Below, piece after piece: positions 1-9,113 of a DNA stretch of 64,000 bases (position 1 is its first letter; the number at the start of each line of letters is the position of its first letter). The DNA lies in contig NZ_CP065546.1 of NCBI RefSeq assembly GCF_015999545.1, forward strand, positions 2,161,501-2,225,500, in the 5' to 3' direction. The notes beneath the pieces are model-generated. The model saw only the letters and a program-made list of their open reading frames with translations. It had not been told where the DNA came from and did not search any database. Source of the DNA: Lysinibacillus sp. JNUCC-52. Lineage in GTDB: Bacteria > Bacillota > Bacilli > Bacillales_A > Planococcaceae. Made by a program: the position numbers and the translations under genes.

Positions 1-650
1 CGGAATCTCACCCTTGCTTCGCGGAATCTCACCCTTGCTTCGCGGGAATCCTACCCTCACATCTGCTCCGTGGAATCTCTCCCCTGCTTCGCGGAATTCT
101 ACCTCTGCTCCGCGGAATTCTACCTCTGCTTCGCGGAATCACGGCCCTGCTCCGCGGAATCCTACCTCTGCTTCGCGGAATCTCACCTCTGCTCCGCGGA
201 ATCCTACCTCTGCTCCGTGGAATCCTACCTCTGCTCCGTGGAATCCTACCTCTGCTCCGCGGAATCCTACCTCTGCTCCGCGGAATCTCACCCTTGCTTC
301 GCGGGAATCCTACCCTCACATCTGCTCCGTGGAATCTCTCCCCTGCTTCGCGGAATCCTACCCTCACATCTGCTCCGCGGAATCCTACCTCTGCTCCGCG
401 GAATCACGGCCCTGCTTCGCGGAATCCTACCCTTGCTTCGCGGAATCCTACCTCTGCTTCGCGGAATCTCACCTCTGCTCCGCGGAATCTCACCCTTGCT
501 TCGCGGGAATCCTACCCTCACATCTGCTCCGCGGAATCCTACCCTCACATCTGCTCCGCGGAATCCTACCCCTGCTCCGCGGAATCCTACCTCTGCTCCG
601 CGGAATCCTACCCTCGCCTTTGCTCCGCGGAATCTCACCCCTGCTTCGAT
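1..650. repeat. Array of about 30 imperfect 21-base repeats
   Basis: The basic unit resembles GCGGAATCCTACCTCTGCTCC, with variants such as TCTCACCCTTGCTTC and longer units containing CCTACCCTCACATCTG. There is a higher-order pattern: a stretch of about 75 bases starting at 22 recurs at 281, and its first part recurs again at 483. Because 21 is a multiple of three and the unit lacks stops, several frames stay open on both strands, giving spurious ORFs of repeated seven-residue peptides. The array begins before the window and ends against a terminator hairpin at 653-685. No ribosome binding site or unique spacers are visible. Function is unknown; a related but more decayed array lies near 48.94-49.08 kb. 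Confidence 0.9.
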
Positions 651-652
651 AA

Positions 653-685
653 AAAAAGTGATTCCGTTTGACGGAATCACTTTTT
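653..685. terminator. Bidirectional intrinsic terminator
   Basis: A perfect 14-base stem (arms 653-666 and 672-685, loop TTTGA) has A-runs and T-runs at its two ends, so it can terminate on either strand. On the minus strand it lies just after the stop of the lipoprotein gene ending at 690. The stem contains GATTCC/GGAATC, the same core word as the repeats to its left. Confidence 0.85.
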
Positions 686-689
686 GTAT

Positions 690-1079
690 TTATGGAGTAG
701 TCATAGTATTACGTTCGTTGACAGTATTGTTGTTTCTATCAACACCGTTTGCATTTGGAACGTTATCATAGCCATTTGAGCCATTTACATCCGCATTTGA
801 GCCAGGTGTTGTTGCTTCAGGCATTACAGTGCTTTCATTTACTGTGCCATCATTTACTGTACCGTCGTTCACTGTGCCACGAGTGTTGTTGTTTACATCA
901 CGATCATAGACATCATGATTTCGATTTGGATCTACAACATCTTCCACATCGTTAACACCTTCTCGAACGTCGTTCTTCACGTCTTCCATTGGGGTTTCAT
1001 TCGCTGCATTGTTACCCCAGTTACAACCTCCAAGGAATACTGTAGCAAGAATAATGGTTAAAAAAGACATTTTCCACAT
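690..1079 (-). CDS. Small Asn/Asp-rich lipoprotein, unknown function
   Basis: A 129-residue protein. It starts with a short basic and hydrophobic signal ending in the lipobox LGGC (Cys at about residue 19), so it should be lipidated and held on the outer face of the membrane. The mature part has low complexity and is rich in Asn, Asp, Val and Thr, with a short repeat TVNDGTVNDGTVNES near residues 70-85. No enzymatic motif is visible. The start is supported by GGAGG about 9 bases upstream of the ATG. I do not recognise a family; similar small lipoproteins are common in spore formers, but no role can be assigned from the sequence. Confidence 0.75.
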   Translation of the reverse strand: MWKMSFLTIILATVFLGGCNWGNNAANETPMEDVKNDVREGVNDVEDVVDPNRNHDVYDRDVNNNTRGTVNDGTVNDGTVNESTVMPEATTPGSNADVNGSNGYDNVPNANGVDRNNNTVNERNTMTTP

Positions 1080-1188
1080 ATTAAAAAACCTCCTCTCTTG
1101 AGTACTATGTCAGCAAATACAACTTGTGCATTTGTGATCCTACATAGATTGCCCGGGAAAGGAGGGAACTATCCGATTTTTGTACAAA

Positions 1189-1572
1189 CTATTTTTGTTT
1201 TTCTTTTAGCAACTGCTCAATATAAGCTGCTTCTGCTTTACAGTTATAGGTATAGTTTGTACCTAGCTCTTTTTGTAAAGCATCGATTGTTTCGATCTGC
1301 TTAGCAGTTGGTTCTTCATTTAAAATTTTTGCAATTACTTCATCGATTTTTTGTGCCATTTCTTCATGGAATTCAGTACTCATCAAAACATCGGCTGGGA
1401 TTTTTTCGATCCAAGCGGCATTTTCCTGAAAATAAGACTGCCAGCTAGCAATGAAGTCTTCCATAGAAAAGCGTTCTTCTTCCCAACCAATACTTGCTAA
1501 GTATGATTCAAAAGATGTTGAAATCGAACGCGTAATGCTAATTTTAACACCTGAAGACAATTCCTTATACAT
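1189..1572 (-). CDS. Hypothetical cytoplasmic protein, 127 aa
   Basis: The ORF encodes a 127-residue soluble, helix-rich protein with no signal peptide or membrane segment. An AGGAGG ribosome binding site about 9 bases before the ATG supports the start. The N-terminal 20 residues look beta-like (VKISITRSIST) and the rest is amphipathic and charged, ending in a Lys-rich tail. I do not recognise the family. It stands alone between the lipoprotein gene and fabZ, with gaps of more than 100 bases on both sides, so it is probably monocistronic. Confidence 0.7.
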   Translation of the reverse strand: MYKELSSGVKISITRSISTSFESYLASIGWEEERFSMEDFIASWQSYFQENAAWIEKIPADVLMSTEFHEEMAQKIDEVIAKILNEEPTAKQIETIDALQKELGTNYTYNCKAEAAYIEQLLKEKQK

Positions 1573-1731
1573 CTATATAATCCTCCTACTTTTTAAAAAA
1601 CCTAAAATCTCATGTATTTCAATACAATTCCATCGTATTATTAAAACTATACTAATTTCTGTCAAAAAAAATTAATAATAAGAACACTATTCGACAAGAT
1701 TATTTTATAACTTTTAGCCTATAATTGCAAA

Positions 1732-2175
1732 TTAAGGTTGTTTTGGTTGCTCTGGCCCTATTGCAAATAAAATATCTGCCTCACAAACAAGCTCGCCATC
1801 AACAGTCGCAATTCCGTGTCCTTTACCCATTGAACCGCGCAATTTAATGAATTCCACTTCTAATTTAAGCTGATCGCCTGGTACTACTTGACGCTTAAAA
1901 CGTGCATTATCAATGCCCGTTAAAAACACTAAACGTCCTTGATATTGTTCAGACTTTAATAAGGCTACCCCACCAACTTGTGCCAATGCCTCAACAATTA
2001 AAACACCTGGCATCACTGGATATCCTGGAAAATGTCCATTAAAGAAATCTTCGTTAATTGAGACATTTTTGAAACCTACCGCACGCTTGCCTTCCTCTAA
2101 TTCCACAATACGATCTACGAATAAAAAAGGATAACGGTGTGGTAAAATTGCTTGAATTTGTTCTGCTGTTAACAT
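1732..2175 (-). CDS. fabZ: 3-hydroxyacyl-[acyl-carrier-protein] dehydratase FabZ
   Basis: FabZ dehydrates (3R)-hydroxyacyl-ACP to trans-2-enoyl-ACP in type II fatty acid elongation. The protein has 147 residues, typical for the family. The hot-dog-fold signature is intact: [10 protein letters not shown] near residue 13, the catalytic His48 in [11 protein letters not shown] and the catalytic Glu62 in VEALAQ. The open frame extends upstream, but the start at 2175 ([16 protein letters not shown]) is preceded by AAGAGGGGGA at normal spacing and matches family length. Its place downstream of the flhO/flhP pair agrees with B. subtilis gene order. Confidence 0.95.
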   Translation of the reverse strand: MLTAEQIQAILPHRYPFLFVDRIVELEEGKRAVGFKNVSINEDFFNGHFPGYPVMPGVLIVEALAQVGGVALLKSEQYQGRLVFLTGIDNARFKRQVVPGDQLKLEVEFIKLRGSMGKGHGIATVDGELVCEADILFAIGPEQPKQP

Positions 2176-2384
2176 TTCTTTTCCCCCTCTTGAGTATGTA
2201 AGTTGGTTTTTTACATAAAATATGTACCGAACGTCCAATCCTGAGTCCACTCCATTTAGCAAGCAACGAGCTAGCTTGGCCAACAGAATGAGCGTCTCAA
2301 ACACAATTCGCCGTTGTCTTCATCCAATAGCGCGCATTTGAAGTACAGTTACAGTATTAAACCTTTTTATGTGAAACACAAAGT

Positions 2385-2414
2385 ATGGTAAAGAATATTA
2401 TTATTCTTTACCAT
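2385..2414. other. Hairpin spanning the epuA-like stop codon
   Basis: A perfect 13-base stem (2385-2397 with 2402-2414, 4-base loop) overlaps the last codons and TAA of the EpuA-like gene. On the minus strand it is followed by ACTTTGTG, not a proper T-run. It could be a weak terminator or a 3'-end stabiliser of the flagellar/mbl transcript. Confidence 0.45.
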
Positions 2415-2685
2415 TCATTATGTCAAATATATGCCGCCATGTTTCTAAATTAAAGACATCCATTGCTTTTCCTTGACCAATCACACTGTAGCCAACCATC
2501 GTACCTAAAATAGCAGCCACAATGATTAAAACAAGAACAAGTACAACACGTAACCAAATCGGAATCAGCCGTATTTGCACCCATCGAACCTCGCGTAGCT
2601 CTCCATTTGAGCGACGTCCCTTTTCTTCTGGTGGCGTATCGGTTTCTTGTGTCGGCACAGAACGTCGACGTGAATCGTTTGTCAT
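2401..2685 (-). CDS. EpuA-like single-pass membrane protein (often annotated 'RNA polymerase subunit beta')
   Basis: A 94-residue protein with a charged, Arg/Glu-rich cytoplasmic N-terminus (about 1-40), one transmembrane helix (about 42-66) and a short outer tail containing DVFNLETWRHIFDIMNGKE. The sequence IPIWLRVVLVLVLI followed by GYSVIGQG matches my knowledge of the EpuA family (PF11772). That family is widely misannotated as an RNA polymerase beta subunit although it has no polymerase similarity. It lies between flhP and fabZ, a common Bacillales arrangement. Function is not established. Confidence 0.8.
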   Translation of the reverse strand: MTNDSRRRSVPTQETDTPPEEKGRRSNGELREVRWVQIRLIPIWLRVVLVLVLIIVAAILGTMVGYSVIGQGKAMDVFNLETWRHIFDIMNGKE

Positions 2686-2723
2686 AGATATTGTACCCCT
2701 TCATTACTTACTCAAACATGTAC

Positions 2724-3563
2724 CTATCTAATGCCATTAATTAGCCCTAGCATTTGGTCAGCTAGTGTTACGGCTCTTGCATTAAATTGATAAGCACGTT
2801 GCGTTTCAATTAAATCTGTCATTTCCTTCGACAAGTTTACATTCGATAATTCGAGTGTACCATTTTGCATGCCGATTTGCTGACGATTTGCGCCTTGTAA
2901 ATCTGTTACAACTTCAGCTTGTGCAAATCCTAGCTCCGCTAAGTTATTCGGTAAGCCTAAATATGTGCCAGATACATGCTCCATTAGCTGTGGCTTTTGG
3001 AATTCCGTTACAGCGAGATCCGTACGAATAATATCTCCATTCGGATATGTTGCTTCTAACGAGCCTCCATCGCGAACAGCAAATCCTTTTACATTATCAG
3101 GTAATGTTATAGGCTGTCCATTTGCATCAGCTACTGGATAGCCATCTGTATTAACAAGCATTACCGTCCCATTATTTAAAGGTGATAAATAAAAGTCACC
3201 TTGACGAGTATACACTGTTTTCGTACCATTTTCACCATCTGGCATTAAAATGTTGAAATATTGTTTTGGCTTCGTAAAAGCTAAATCAAGGTCACGGTCT
3301 GTTGTTTGAAGGGAACCTTGCTTATGATTTGTTTGAATTTGGCCAAGCATTGCGCCAGAGCCGTAGCGTATACCTACTGGTGATTGGCGCGCTGTAGGAT
3401 CCTTTGTATCATTATTAAATTGCTGGTACATGAGTTCATTGAACGTAGCTTGTTGTGCTTTATAGCCATGTGTACCACTGTTAGCAATGTTATTACTAAT
3501 TGTATCTAGTTTATTTTGCAATTGGCCCATTGTATTCGTTGCGGTAATCATTGTTCGTAGCAT
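2724..3563 (-). CDS. flhP: Flagellar hook-basal body rod protein FlhP (FlgG-like)
   Basis: A 279-residue rod/hook-family protein. It carries the N-terminal flagellar motif around MGQLQNKLDTISNNIANSGTHGYKA (given here only as location, residues 12-36) and the C-terminal helix ending in [22 protein letters not shown], both of which pack as coiled coils in the rod. The 5' end has an AGGAGG site 9 bases before the ATG. It follows flhO by 25 bases and is almost certainly co-transcribed with it. In B. subtilis the flhO-flhP pair lies downstream of mbl, as here, and encodes distal rod components. Confidence 0.9.
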   Translation of the reverse strand: MLRTMITATNTMGQLQNKLDTISNNIANSGTHGYKAQQATFNELMYQQFNNDTKDPTARQSPVGIRYGSGAMLGQIQTNHKQGSLQTTDRDLDLAFTKPKQYFNILMPDGENGTKTVYTRQGDFYLSPLNNGTVMLVNTDGYPVADANGQPITLPDNVKGFAVRDGGSLEATYPNGDIIRTDLAVTEFQKPQLMEHVSGTYLGLPNNLAELGFAQAEVVTDLQGANRQQIGMQNGTLELSNVNLSKEMTDLIETQRAYQFNARAVTLADQMLGLINGIR

Positions 3564-3588
3564 GAGAATACGCCTCCTGTTCGCCTAA

Positions 3589-4422
3589 TTATAGTTTGCC
3601 GATTTCGTTAACAGCCTTTTCCATACTACGATCATAAGCCTGCAACACTTTTTGGTTTGCTTCAAAAGCTCGATACGCTGTCATTAAGTCTGTCATTGTG
3701 CGACCAGAATCTACGTTAGAGCGTTCTAAATAATTTTGACCTAATGTAAACGATACGCCATTTGCGCCGTAAGCAGTAGGTAAAGCCGCTCCATTTTCTG
3801 TACGAATTAAGCCATTGTCTTGTTTGACTAGCATGTTCGGATTGACAGCAAATGATACACCTACACGTGCTACTTGCTGGTTGTTTACAAAAATAGTGCC
3901 GTCTTGATCCAGACGGAAATCATCATTTGGTAGCTGGATGCGTTGTCCAGTTTCTGATAATACGTAAAGTCCTTGCGCATTTACTAAATAGCCTTGACCA
4001 TCTAATGTAAAATTCCCGTTACGCGTATAGGCTTCTCCACCGTCTGGATGTGCTAAACGGAAGAAAATTGAGCCAGTAACACCATCTTCATTTTGCGGTA
4101 AGTATCCATCAATTAGGGCCATATCTGTTGTTAAATCCGTACTATAGATTTGACCTTGTATGTAATTTGGCAATGTTTCTTGCATATAAATTCCTGTATT
4201 TAACGCACCAACTTGGCTCATATACTGCGAGCCTGCTTGCTGATTGGCAGGTGCATTTGTTTTACCTACGCTCGACATTAGCATATCTGGAAATGAACGA
4301 ATTGTGGATTGATCAGCTTTATATCCAGGCGTATTTGCGTTTGATAGGTTGTTTGTCAGTAATTCTGTTCGTCTTTGTTGTGCTATCATACCTGTTGCTA
4401 CTGTATAAAACCCTTTGAACAA
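3589..4422 (-). CDS. flhO: Flagellar hook-basal body rod protein FlhO (FlgF/FlgG-like)
   Basis: A 277-residue paralogue of FlhP with the same two-ended organisation: an N-terminal rod signature (LLTNNLSNANTPGYKADQS, residues about 21-39) and a C-terminal helix with MTDLMTAYRAFEANQKVLQAYD. I chose the TTG start at 4422: GAGGTGA lies about 6 bases upstream, and the resulting N-terminus (M-F-K-G-F-Y-T) lines up with B. subtilis FlhO. The in-frame GTG at 4431 overlaps the ribosome binding site. It begins 22 bases after the mbl stop and should belong to the same transcript. Confidence 0.9.
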   Translation of the reverse strand: MFKGFYTVATGMIAQQRRTELLTNNLSNANTPGYKADQSTIRSFPDMLMSSVGKTNAPANQQAGSQYMSQVGALNTGIYMQETLPNYIQGQIYSTDLTTDMALIDGYLPQNEDGVTGSIFFRLAHPDGGEAYTRNGNFTLDGQGYLVNAQGLYVLSETGQRIQLPNDDFRLDQDGTIFVNNQQVARVGVSFAVNPNMLVKQDNGLIRTENGAALPTAYGANGVSFTLGQNYLERSNVDSGRTMTDLMTAYRAFEANQKVLQAYDRSMEKAVNEIGKL

Positions 4423-4443
4423 AGGAATCACCTCATTGTATTT

Positions 4444-5439
4444 TTATAGGGATGCTGGAACACGGTCAATATTTTCTAGCATAATACCAGTGCCAATTGC
4501 CACACAGTCCATAGGGTATTCAGCAATAAAGACTGGTACTTTTAATTCTTCGATTAATAGTTGGTCCATACCGTGTAGCAATGCGCCACCACCAGTAATA
4601 ATTACACCGCGATCAATAATATCCGCTGACAGCTCAGGCGGTGTTTTTTCCAACACGTTTTTAGCTGATTGTACGATCATTGCTACCGATTCATGTAATG
4701 CACGCTCGATTTCTTCAGAATGAATCGTAATAGTACGAGGTAAGCCTGTTACCATATCTCGACCACGAATATCCATTGAATCGTTACGTCCACCTTTAAA
4801 TACAGTACCGATTGTTATTTTGATTGCTTCTGCTGTACGCTCACCGATTAGCAATTTATATTCCTTTTTAATATATTGCAAAATATCATTATCAAAAACG
4901 TCGCCCGCTACCTTAATAGACTCACTTGTTACAATGTCACCCATTGAAAGTACTGCAATATCTGTAGTTCCACCACCGATATCAACTACCATATTGCCAC
5001 TTGGTTGGAAAATATCCATTCCTGCACCGATTGCCGCAACTTTTGGTTCTTCCTCTAAATATACTTTTTTACCACCAGATTTTTCAGCGGCTTCGCGAAT
5101 AGCTTTTTGCTCTACACTAGTAATGTTTGTTGGGCAGCAAATTAAAATACGTGGTTTAGATAAAAATCCTTTTAAATTTAATTTATTGATGAAATGTCTA
5201 AGCATCGCTTCAGTAACATCAAAATCTGCAATTACTCCATCACGTAATGGTCGAATTGCAGTTATATTACCAGGCGTACGCCCCACCATTTGACGAGCTT
5301 CTTCTCCTACAGCTAAAACTTTGTTTGTCTTTTTATCTATTGCTACCACTGAAGGTTCATTAAGGACGATTCCTTTACCTTTTACGTGAATCAATACGTT
5401 CGCAGTTCCTAAGTCAATGCCTATATCCTTCGAAAACAT
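4444..5439 (-). CDS. mbl: MreB-like actin homologue Mbl
   Basis: A 331-residue bacterial actin that polymerises under the membrane and directs the lateral wall synthesis machinery. The phosphate-1 motif DLGTANVLIHVKGKG is at residues 9-23, phosphate-2 around VVDIGGGTTDIAVLS near 157, and the adenosine motif VIITGGGALLHGMD near 285. The N-terminus MFSKDIGIDLGTAN matches Mbl better than MreB. AAGGAG precedes the ATG. Its position after spoIIID and before flhO is the conserved Bacillus order, which supports Mbl over MreB or MreBH. Confidence 0.95.
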   Translation of the reverse strand: MFSKDIGIDLGTANVLIHVKGKGIVLNEPSVVAIDKKTNKVLAVGEEARQMVGRTPGNITAIRPLRDGVIADFDVTEAMLRHFINKLNLKGFLSKPRILICCPTNITSVEQKAIREAAEKSGGKKVYLEEEPKVAAIGAGMDIFQPSGNMVVDIGGGTTDIAVLSMGDIVTSESIKVAGDVFDNDILQYIKKEYKLLIGERTAEAIKITIGTVFKGGRNDSMDIRGRDMVTGLPRTITIHSEEIERALHESVAMIVQSAKNVLEKTPPELSADIIDRGVIITGGGALLHGMDQLLIEELKVPVFIAEYPMDCVAIGTGIMLENIDRVPASL

Positions 5440-5606
5440 TTTTAAAATTCTCCTTCCCGCCAGTTCAAACTACATAACGTTCCTATTGTCTATTTATCTA
5501 GAATATTTTATCACACCCCATTGGTAATTTCACCTAAATTTAGTTAATCCGCTTGTTTTCCTACAATTATATGTACACAAGTAGCAAAGTACAAAAAAAG
5601 AACGAA

Positions 5607-5867
5607 TCATTCTTGACTCGCTCTTTCTTTCCACTTGTTTTTCGTTGCCTCTCCTCCACGAATATGACGTACGGCTTTATGGTAGGCGAGAATCTCTTTC
5701 ACTTGATCAGCTAATCCTTCATGAATTGTTGGTAATCGCTCTGTTAAATCTTTATGCACCGTACTTTTTGAGTAACCTGTCATTTTCGCGAGGACACGCA
5801 CAGTTTCACGCGTCTCAATCAGTAGTTCACCGAGGCGTATGCAGCGCTTCCGAATGTGCTCGTGCAC
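5607..5867 (-). CDS. spoIIID: Sporulation transcription factor SpoIIID
   Basis: SpoIIID is the small helix-turn-helix regulator that adjusts sigma-E and sigma-K genes in the mother cell. The HTH is visible as VRVLAKMTGYSKSTVHKDLTER, here described by position (about residues 23-44), followed by the conserved basic HIRGGEATK segment near the C-terminus. The ORF opens at a GTG at 5885, but a second GTG at 5867 has AAAGGA 8 bases upstream and gives an N-terminus (MHEHIRKR) like B. subtilis MHDYIKER, so I use it. The protein is then 86 residues against about 93 in B. subtilis. Confidence 0.92.
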   Translation of the reverse strand: MHEHIRKRCIRLGELLIETRETVRVLAKMTGYSKSTVHKDLTERLPTIHEGLADQVKEILAYHKAVRHIRGGEATKNKWKERASQE

Positions 5868-6001
5868 GTTCTTCGTCCTTTCCACACAATTTCACAAAAT
5901 GGCTTTGGCATCAGATGCACGTCTGCGCATTTCTTCACCTTATGTGGGGACAAAGCTATTCAGAACACGTTTTGCACTTTCTCGTTAAAATGCTGATTTT
6001 T

Positions 6002-6658
6002 TTAAAATGCTAGTAATTTTTTAGGATTGATATATTTCCCGTTTTCTAGAACTTCAAAATGCATGTGAACGCCAGCTGCTTGATTCCACTCATTGTCAGT
6101 CGCTTTACCAAGTGCCTGACCTTGTGCAACTTCATCGCCTTCTTTAACGACAATGTCCTTCACAGAGCTGTAATTTGTTTGCAAACCATTTGCATGTTCA
6201 ATAACGATTTTATTGCCTGTGAACGCATCTAGTTTTACTTCTAGTACTTTACCACTCAACGCAGCAACTACTTCGAATTCCTCTCCATTCATAGAAAGAG
6301 AAATGCCTGATGAAGTTGTAAAAGTTTGATTGAATACCATTAGTGCATTTTCACGCGACTCTTCATTGGCTTCTACTTCATAAAATTCCTGTGAAACTTG
6401 TACTTTACTAAAGTCTGCTTCTTTGAATGGATACTTCATTGTTTCTGTTCGTGCATTTGTTTCAACTACTGGACCTGGGTCAACTTGTGCTAGATCTGGT
6501 AATGGCGCCTCTTCTTTTGATACGAGACTATTGTAACCAAATAACAAACCTGCTAACACTAACGCACCTCCACCGTATACTACCGGCCAAAACCAAGGTT
6601 TTTTCTGCAATTGTCCTTTTTCATTTTGAGAAGTTTTACTATTTTTATCCTCTCTCAT
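6002..6658 (-). CDS. spoIIQ: Stage II sporulation protein SpoIIQ (degenerate LytM domain)
   Basis: SpoIIQ is made in the forespore and pairs with mother-cell SpoIIIAH across the two membranes to form the feeding-tube channel. The 218-residue protein has a basic cytoplasmic tail, one transmembrane helix near residues 23-44 and an extracytoplasmic M23/LytM domain from about residue 110. The second metal motif HMHFE is present, but the place of the HxxxD ligands reads SSGISLS, so the zinc site is incomplete, as in B. subtilis SpoIIQ. The ATG at 6658 is preceded by AGAGGTGA. It lies just downstream of spoIID, as in Bacillus. Confidence 0.93.
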   Translation of the reverse strand: MREDKNSKTSQNEKGQLQKKPWFWPVVYGGGALVLAGLLFGYNSLVSKEEAPLPDLAQVDPGPVVETNARTETMKYPFKEADFSKVQVSQEFYEVEANEESRENALMVFNQTFTTSSGISLSMNGEEFEVVAALSGKVLEVKLDAFTGNKIVIEHANGLQTNYSSVKDIVVKEGDEVAQGQALGKATDNEWNQAAGVHMHFEVLENGKYINPKKLLAF

Positions 6659-6695
6659 TTTCATCACCTCTAGTTGCAGTGTGAACAACTAAAAG

Positions 6696-7637
6696 CTATT
6701 TTAAACATGCATCTATTTTTTTTATCTCAACTTGTTGATAATAATAGTGTAAAATTTCTGAGGCGGTCTTTCCTTCGGTCGCCATCGCATTTGCACCATA
6801 TTGACTCATACCGACTCCGTGACCATATCCTTTCGTTGCTACTTGAACTTTTCCTGTGTCCTTACTATAGGTAATCTTAAAATCTGTCGACGGTAATTGT
6901 AAGAGTGTTCGAACCTCTCTCCCAGACCACACGTTGTTCCCCATTTGTAGCCGCTCTACACGTCCTGAATCATTAAGGAACACTTGAATACGATTAAAAT
7001 CTGCCGCCTGCCATTTAATCGACCATAAGGCATTCCATTCGGCTAATGTCCATTCTTCTATTGTTGCAAACTTTGGAGAAGTTTGATCGGATATACTTGC
7101 GACGCTTTGTAAATATGGCAAGTCGTTACCACTGTAGCCATAAGCACTCTCTGTTTTTCCATTGCTCGTTGAGTGAAACATTGCCGTGATTAATTCATTA
7201 TCATATAGAAGAACTTGTCCTTGAGTTTCTGTAATAGCTTCGACAATTTTCTTTTCATTTCCCGGGAAATTGCTAGTCCAATTTGCTTTTCTTTGTTCCT
7301 TATTATAGAAAACTTGCCTTGCAACAGTAGGTGCAATGGCATTCTTGCCGTAATTTGTCGTTTTCAGAGCATATGTCCTTGCAGCAATTGCTTGTGCTTT
7401 TAAAGCTTCCTTATGGAAAGAAACAGGCATTTCAGCTGCAACTACACCAACTATATACGTTTCTAAAGGAATTCTTTCTTGTTGTCCCTCCACTTCTATG
7501 AATATTTCACAGGCTTTTTCCGTCGTTTGTGGAGCTTTAACATTGTCTTCTGTTCGTCTCTCACTGAATGCTAAAGGCAGCATATATAATGTGCCAATTA
7601 AACAAATAACAGCAATACTCATTATCCATTTTTTCAT
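6696..7637 (-). CDS. spoIID: Stage II sporulation protein D, SpoIID
   Basis: SpoIID is the lytic transglycosylase that, with SpoIIM and SpoIIP, thins septal peptidoglycan during engulfment. The 313-residue protein begins with a signal anchor (residues about 4-24). The conserved catalytic region GVVAAEMPVSFHKEALKAQA starts near residue 64, with the catalytic Glu in AAEMP, and the C-terminal signature GYGHGVGMSQYGANAMA follows near residue 270. It sits between murA and spoIIQ, the conserved order. Expression in B. subtilis is sigma-E dependent; I did not identify the promoter here. Confidence 0.95.
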   Translation of the reverse strand: MKKWIMSIAVICLIGTLYMLPLAFSERRTEDNVKAPQTTEKACEIFIEVEGQQERIPLETYIVGVVAAEMPVSFHKEALKAQAIAARTYALKTTNYGKNAIAPTVARQVFYNKEQRKANWTSNFPGNEKKIVEAITETQGQVLLYDNELITAMFHSTSNGKTESAYGYSGNDLPYLQSVASISDQTSPKFATIEEWTLAEWNALWSIKWQAADFNRIQVFLNDSGRVERLQMGNNVWSGREVRTLLQLPSTDFKITYSKDTGKVQVATKGYGHGVGMSQYGANAMATEGKTASEILHYYYQQVEIKKIDACLK

Positions 7638-7737
7638 AAGGAATAATATGCGAGATTTCTTTAATATATGAGTGTTCTACTAAACGTAAAAGTCTCATTA
7701 TCTTGTTTTAAAGAGTAGATTTCGATTTAATAACAAA

Positions 7738-7770
7738 AAATCTCTTTGCTTATCATAAGCAAAGAGATTT
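7738..7770 (-). terminator. Terminator of murA
   Basis: A perfect 15-base stem with a 3-base loop (7738-7752, 7756-7770). On the minus strand it is followed by TTTTTTG. It lies 8 bases past the murA stop and separates murA from spoIID. Confidence 0.9.
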
Positions 7771-7778
7771 CATTAGCG

Positions 7779-9092
7779 TTAGTTTGTTGGTAATTCCAAA
7801 GATGCTTTTTCTTTTTGTACAACTTCCATCGTTGTTACACGTTCAATATTAGCGCCAAGTGAAGCTAATTTCCCATGGAAATCTACATAACCACGATCTA
7901 AGTGATGAAGCTTTGTAACTCTCGTAATACCTTCTGATACAAGACCAGCTAAAATTAATGCAGCGGCAGCTCGTAAATCTGTAGCCATTACCTCAGCTCC
8001 CTGTAAGTCTACAGGTCCTTCGATAAAGACAGAGCGGCCTTCTATTTTTGCGCCTGCATTCATGCGACGAAACTCTTCTACGTGCATAAAACGGTTTTCA
8101 AAAACAGTTTCGGTAATAATACTCGTACCTTCTGCAGTTAACATTAATGCCATCATTTGTGATTGCATATCCGTTGGGAATCCTGGATGTGGCATTGTTT
8201 TAATGTCTACAGCTTTTAATGTACTTGGTACATGTACGCGTATACCTTCATCTAGCTCTGTAATTTCTACGCCCATTTCACGCATTTTAGCTATTAGAGC
8301 CGTCATATGCTCAGGCACAGCATTTTCTATCGTTACATCACCTTTTGTTATCGCAGCAGCTACCATAAATGTACCTGCCTCTATACGGTCTGGTATAATG
8401 TGATGTTCAATTCCATATAATGTGTCGACACCTTCTATACGAATCGTATTCGTACCTGCACCAATAACACGGCCTCCCATACTATTAATGAAGTTAGCAA
8501 GATCTACGATTTCAGGTTCTTTTGCTGCATTTTCAATAACAGTCGTTCCTTTTGCTAGAGATGCTGCTGTCATAATATTTTCTGTAGCTCCAACACTTGG
8601 GAAATCTAAATACACATTCGCACCTTGTAAACGACCCTCTACCTTCGCTTCCACATACCCGTGCCCAAATGAAATTTTTGCACCCATTGCCTCAAAGCCT
8701 TTTAAATGTAATTCTATTGGACGTGAACCGATTGCACAACCACCCGGTAAAGCTACACGTGCAAAGCCATTACGAGCAAGTAAAGAGCCCATTACTAAAA
8801 TTGATGCACGCATTTTACTAACAAATTCAAATTGAGCTTCACTTGAAAGATCCTTTGTTGCGTCTATATATACAATATTGTCTTCTGGTATATATGTAAC
8901 ATCAGCGTTTAGACTTTTTAGTACTTCATTTATGGTATAAACATCTGCTAAATTAGGGACTTCTTTAATTACATTTTCTCCTTTTGAAGCAAGTAAAGCT
9001 GCTGCCAGGATTGGTAACACTGCATTTTTTGCGCCCTCTACACGAACTTTTCCCTGTAGCTTTTGGCCGCCAGTCACTATAATTTTATCCAC
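7779..9092 (-). CDS. murA: UDP-N-acetylglucosamine 1-carboxyvinyltransferase MurA (MurAA type)
   Basis: MurA transfers enolpyruvate from PEP to UDP-GlcNAc, the first committed step of peptidoglycan synthesis. The EPSP-synthase-like fold is recognisable: Lys22 in EGAKNAVLP and the PEP-reactive, fosfomycin-target Cys119 in [12 protein letters not shown] use the GTG start at 9092: GGAGGGA lies 8 bases upstream and the resulting N-terminus [10 protein letters not shown] fits the family; length is then 437. A second copy is at 44.4 kb. Location upstream of spoIID and near atpC matches B. subtilis murAA. Confidence 0.95.
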   Translation of the reverse strand: MDKIIVTGGQKLQGKVRVEGAKNAVLPILAAALLASKGENVIKEVPNLADVYTINEVLKSLNADVTYIPEDNIVYIDATKDLSSEAQFEFVSKMRASILVMGSLLARNGFARVALPGGCAIGSRPIELHLKGFEAMGAKISFGHGYVEAKVEGRLQGANVYLDFPSVGATENIMTAASLAKGTTVIENAAKEPEIVDLANFINSMGGRVIGAGTNTIRIEGVDTLYGIEHHIIPDRIEAGTFMVAAAITKGDVTIENAVPEHMTALIAKMREMGVEITELDEGIRVHVPSTLKAVDIKTMPHPGFPTDMQSQMMALMLTAEGTSIITETVFENRFMHVEEFRRMNAGAKIEGRSVFIEGPVDLQGAEVMATDLRAAAALILAGLVSEGITRVTKLHHLDRGYVDFHGKLASLGANIERVTTMEVVQKEKASLELPTN

Positions 9093-9113
9093 CCTACGTC
9101 CCTCCGAATTCAA

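Noticed and set aside
1..650. Possible CRISPR array
   Set aside because: The whole unit repeats; there are no unique spacers, no constant repeat of 24-40 bases and no cas genes nearby.
1..771. Five overlapping ORFs of 110-233 codons on both strands
   Set aside because: They arise from a 21-base repeat without stops; the predicted proteins are seven-residue repeats with no ribosome binding sites.
2054..2304. Longer FabZ start at 2304 and a second frame upstream
   Set aside because: The extension of 43 residues has no family similarity and includes the ribosome binding site of the ATG at 2175.
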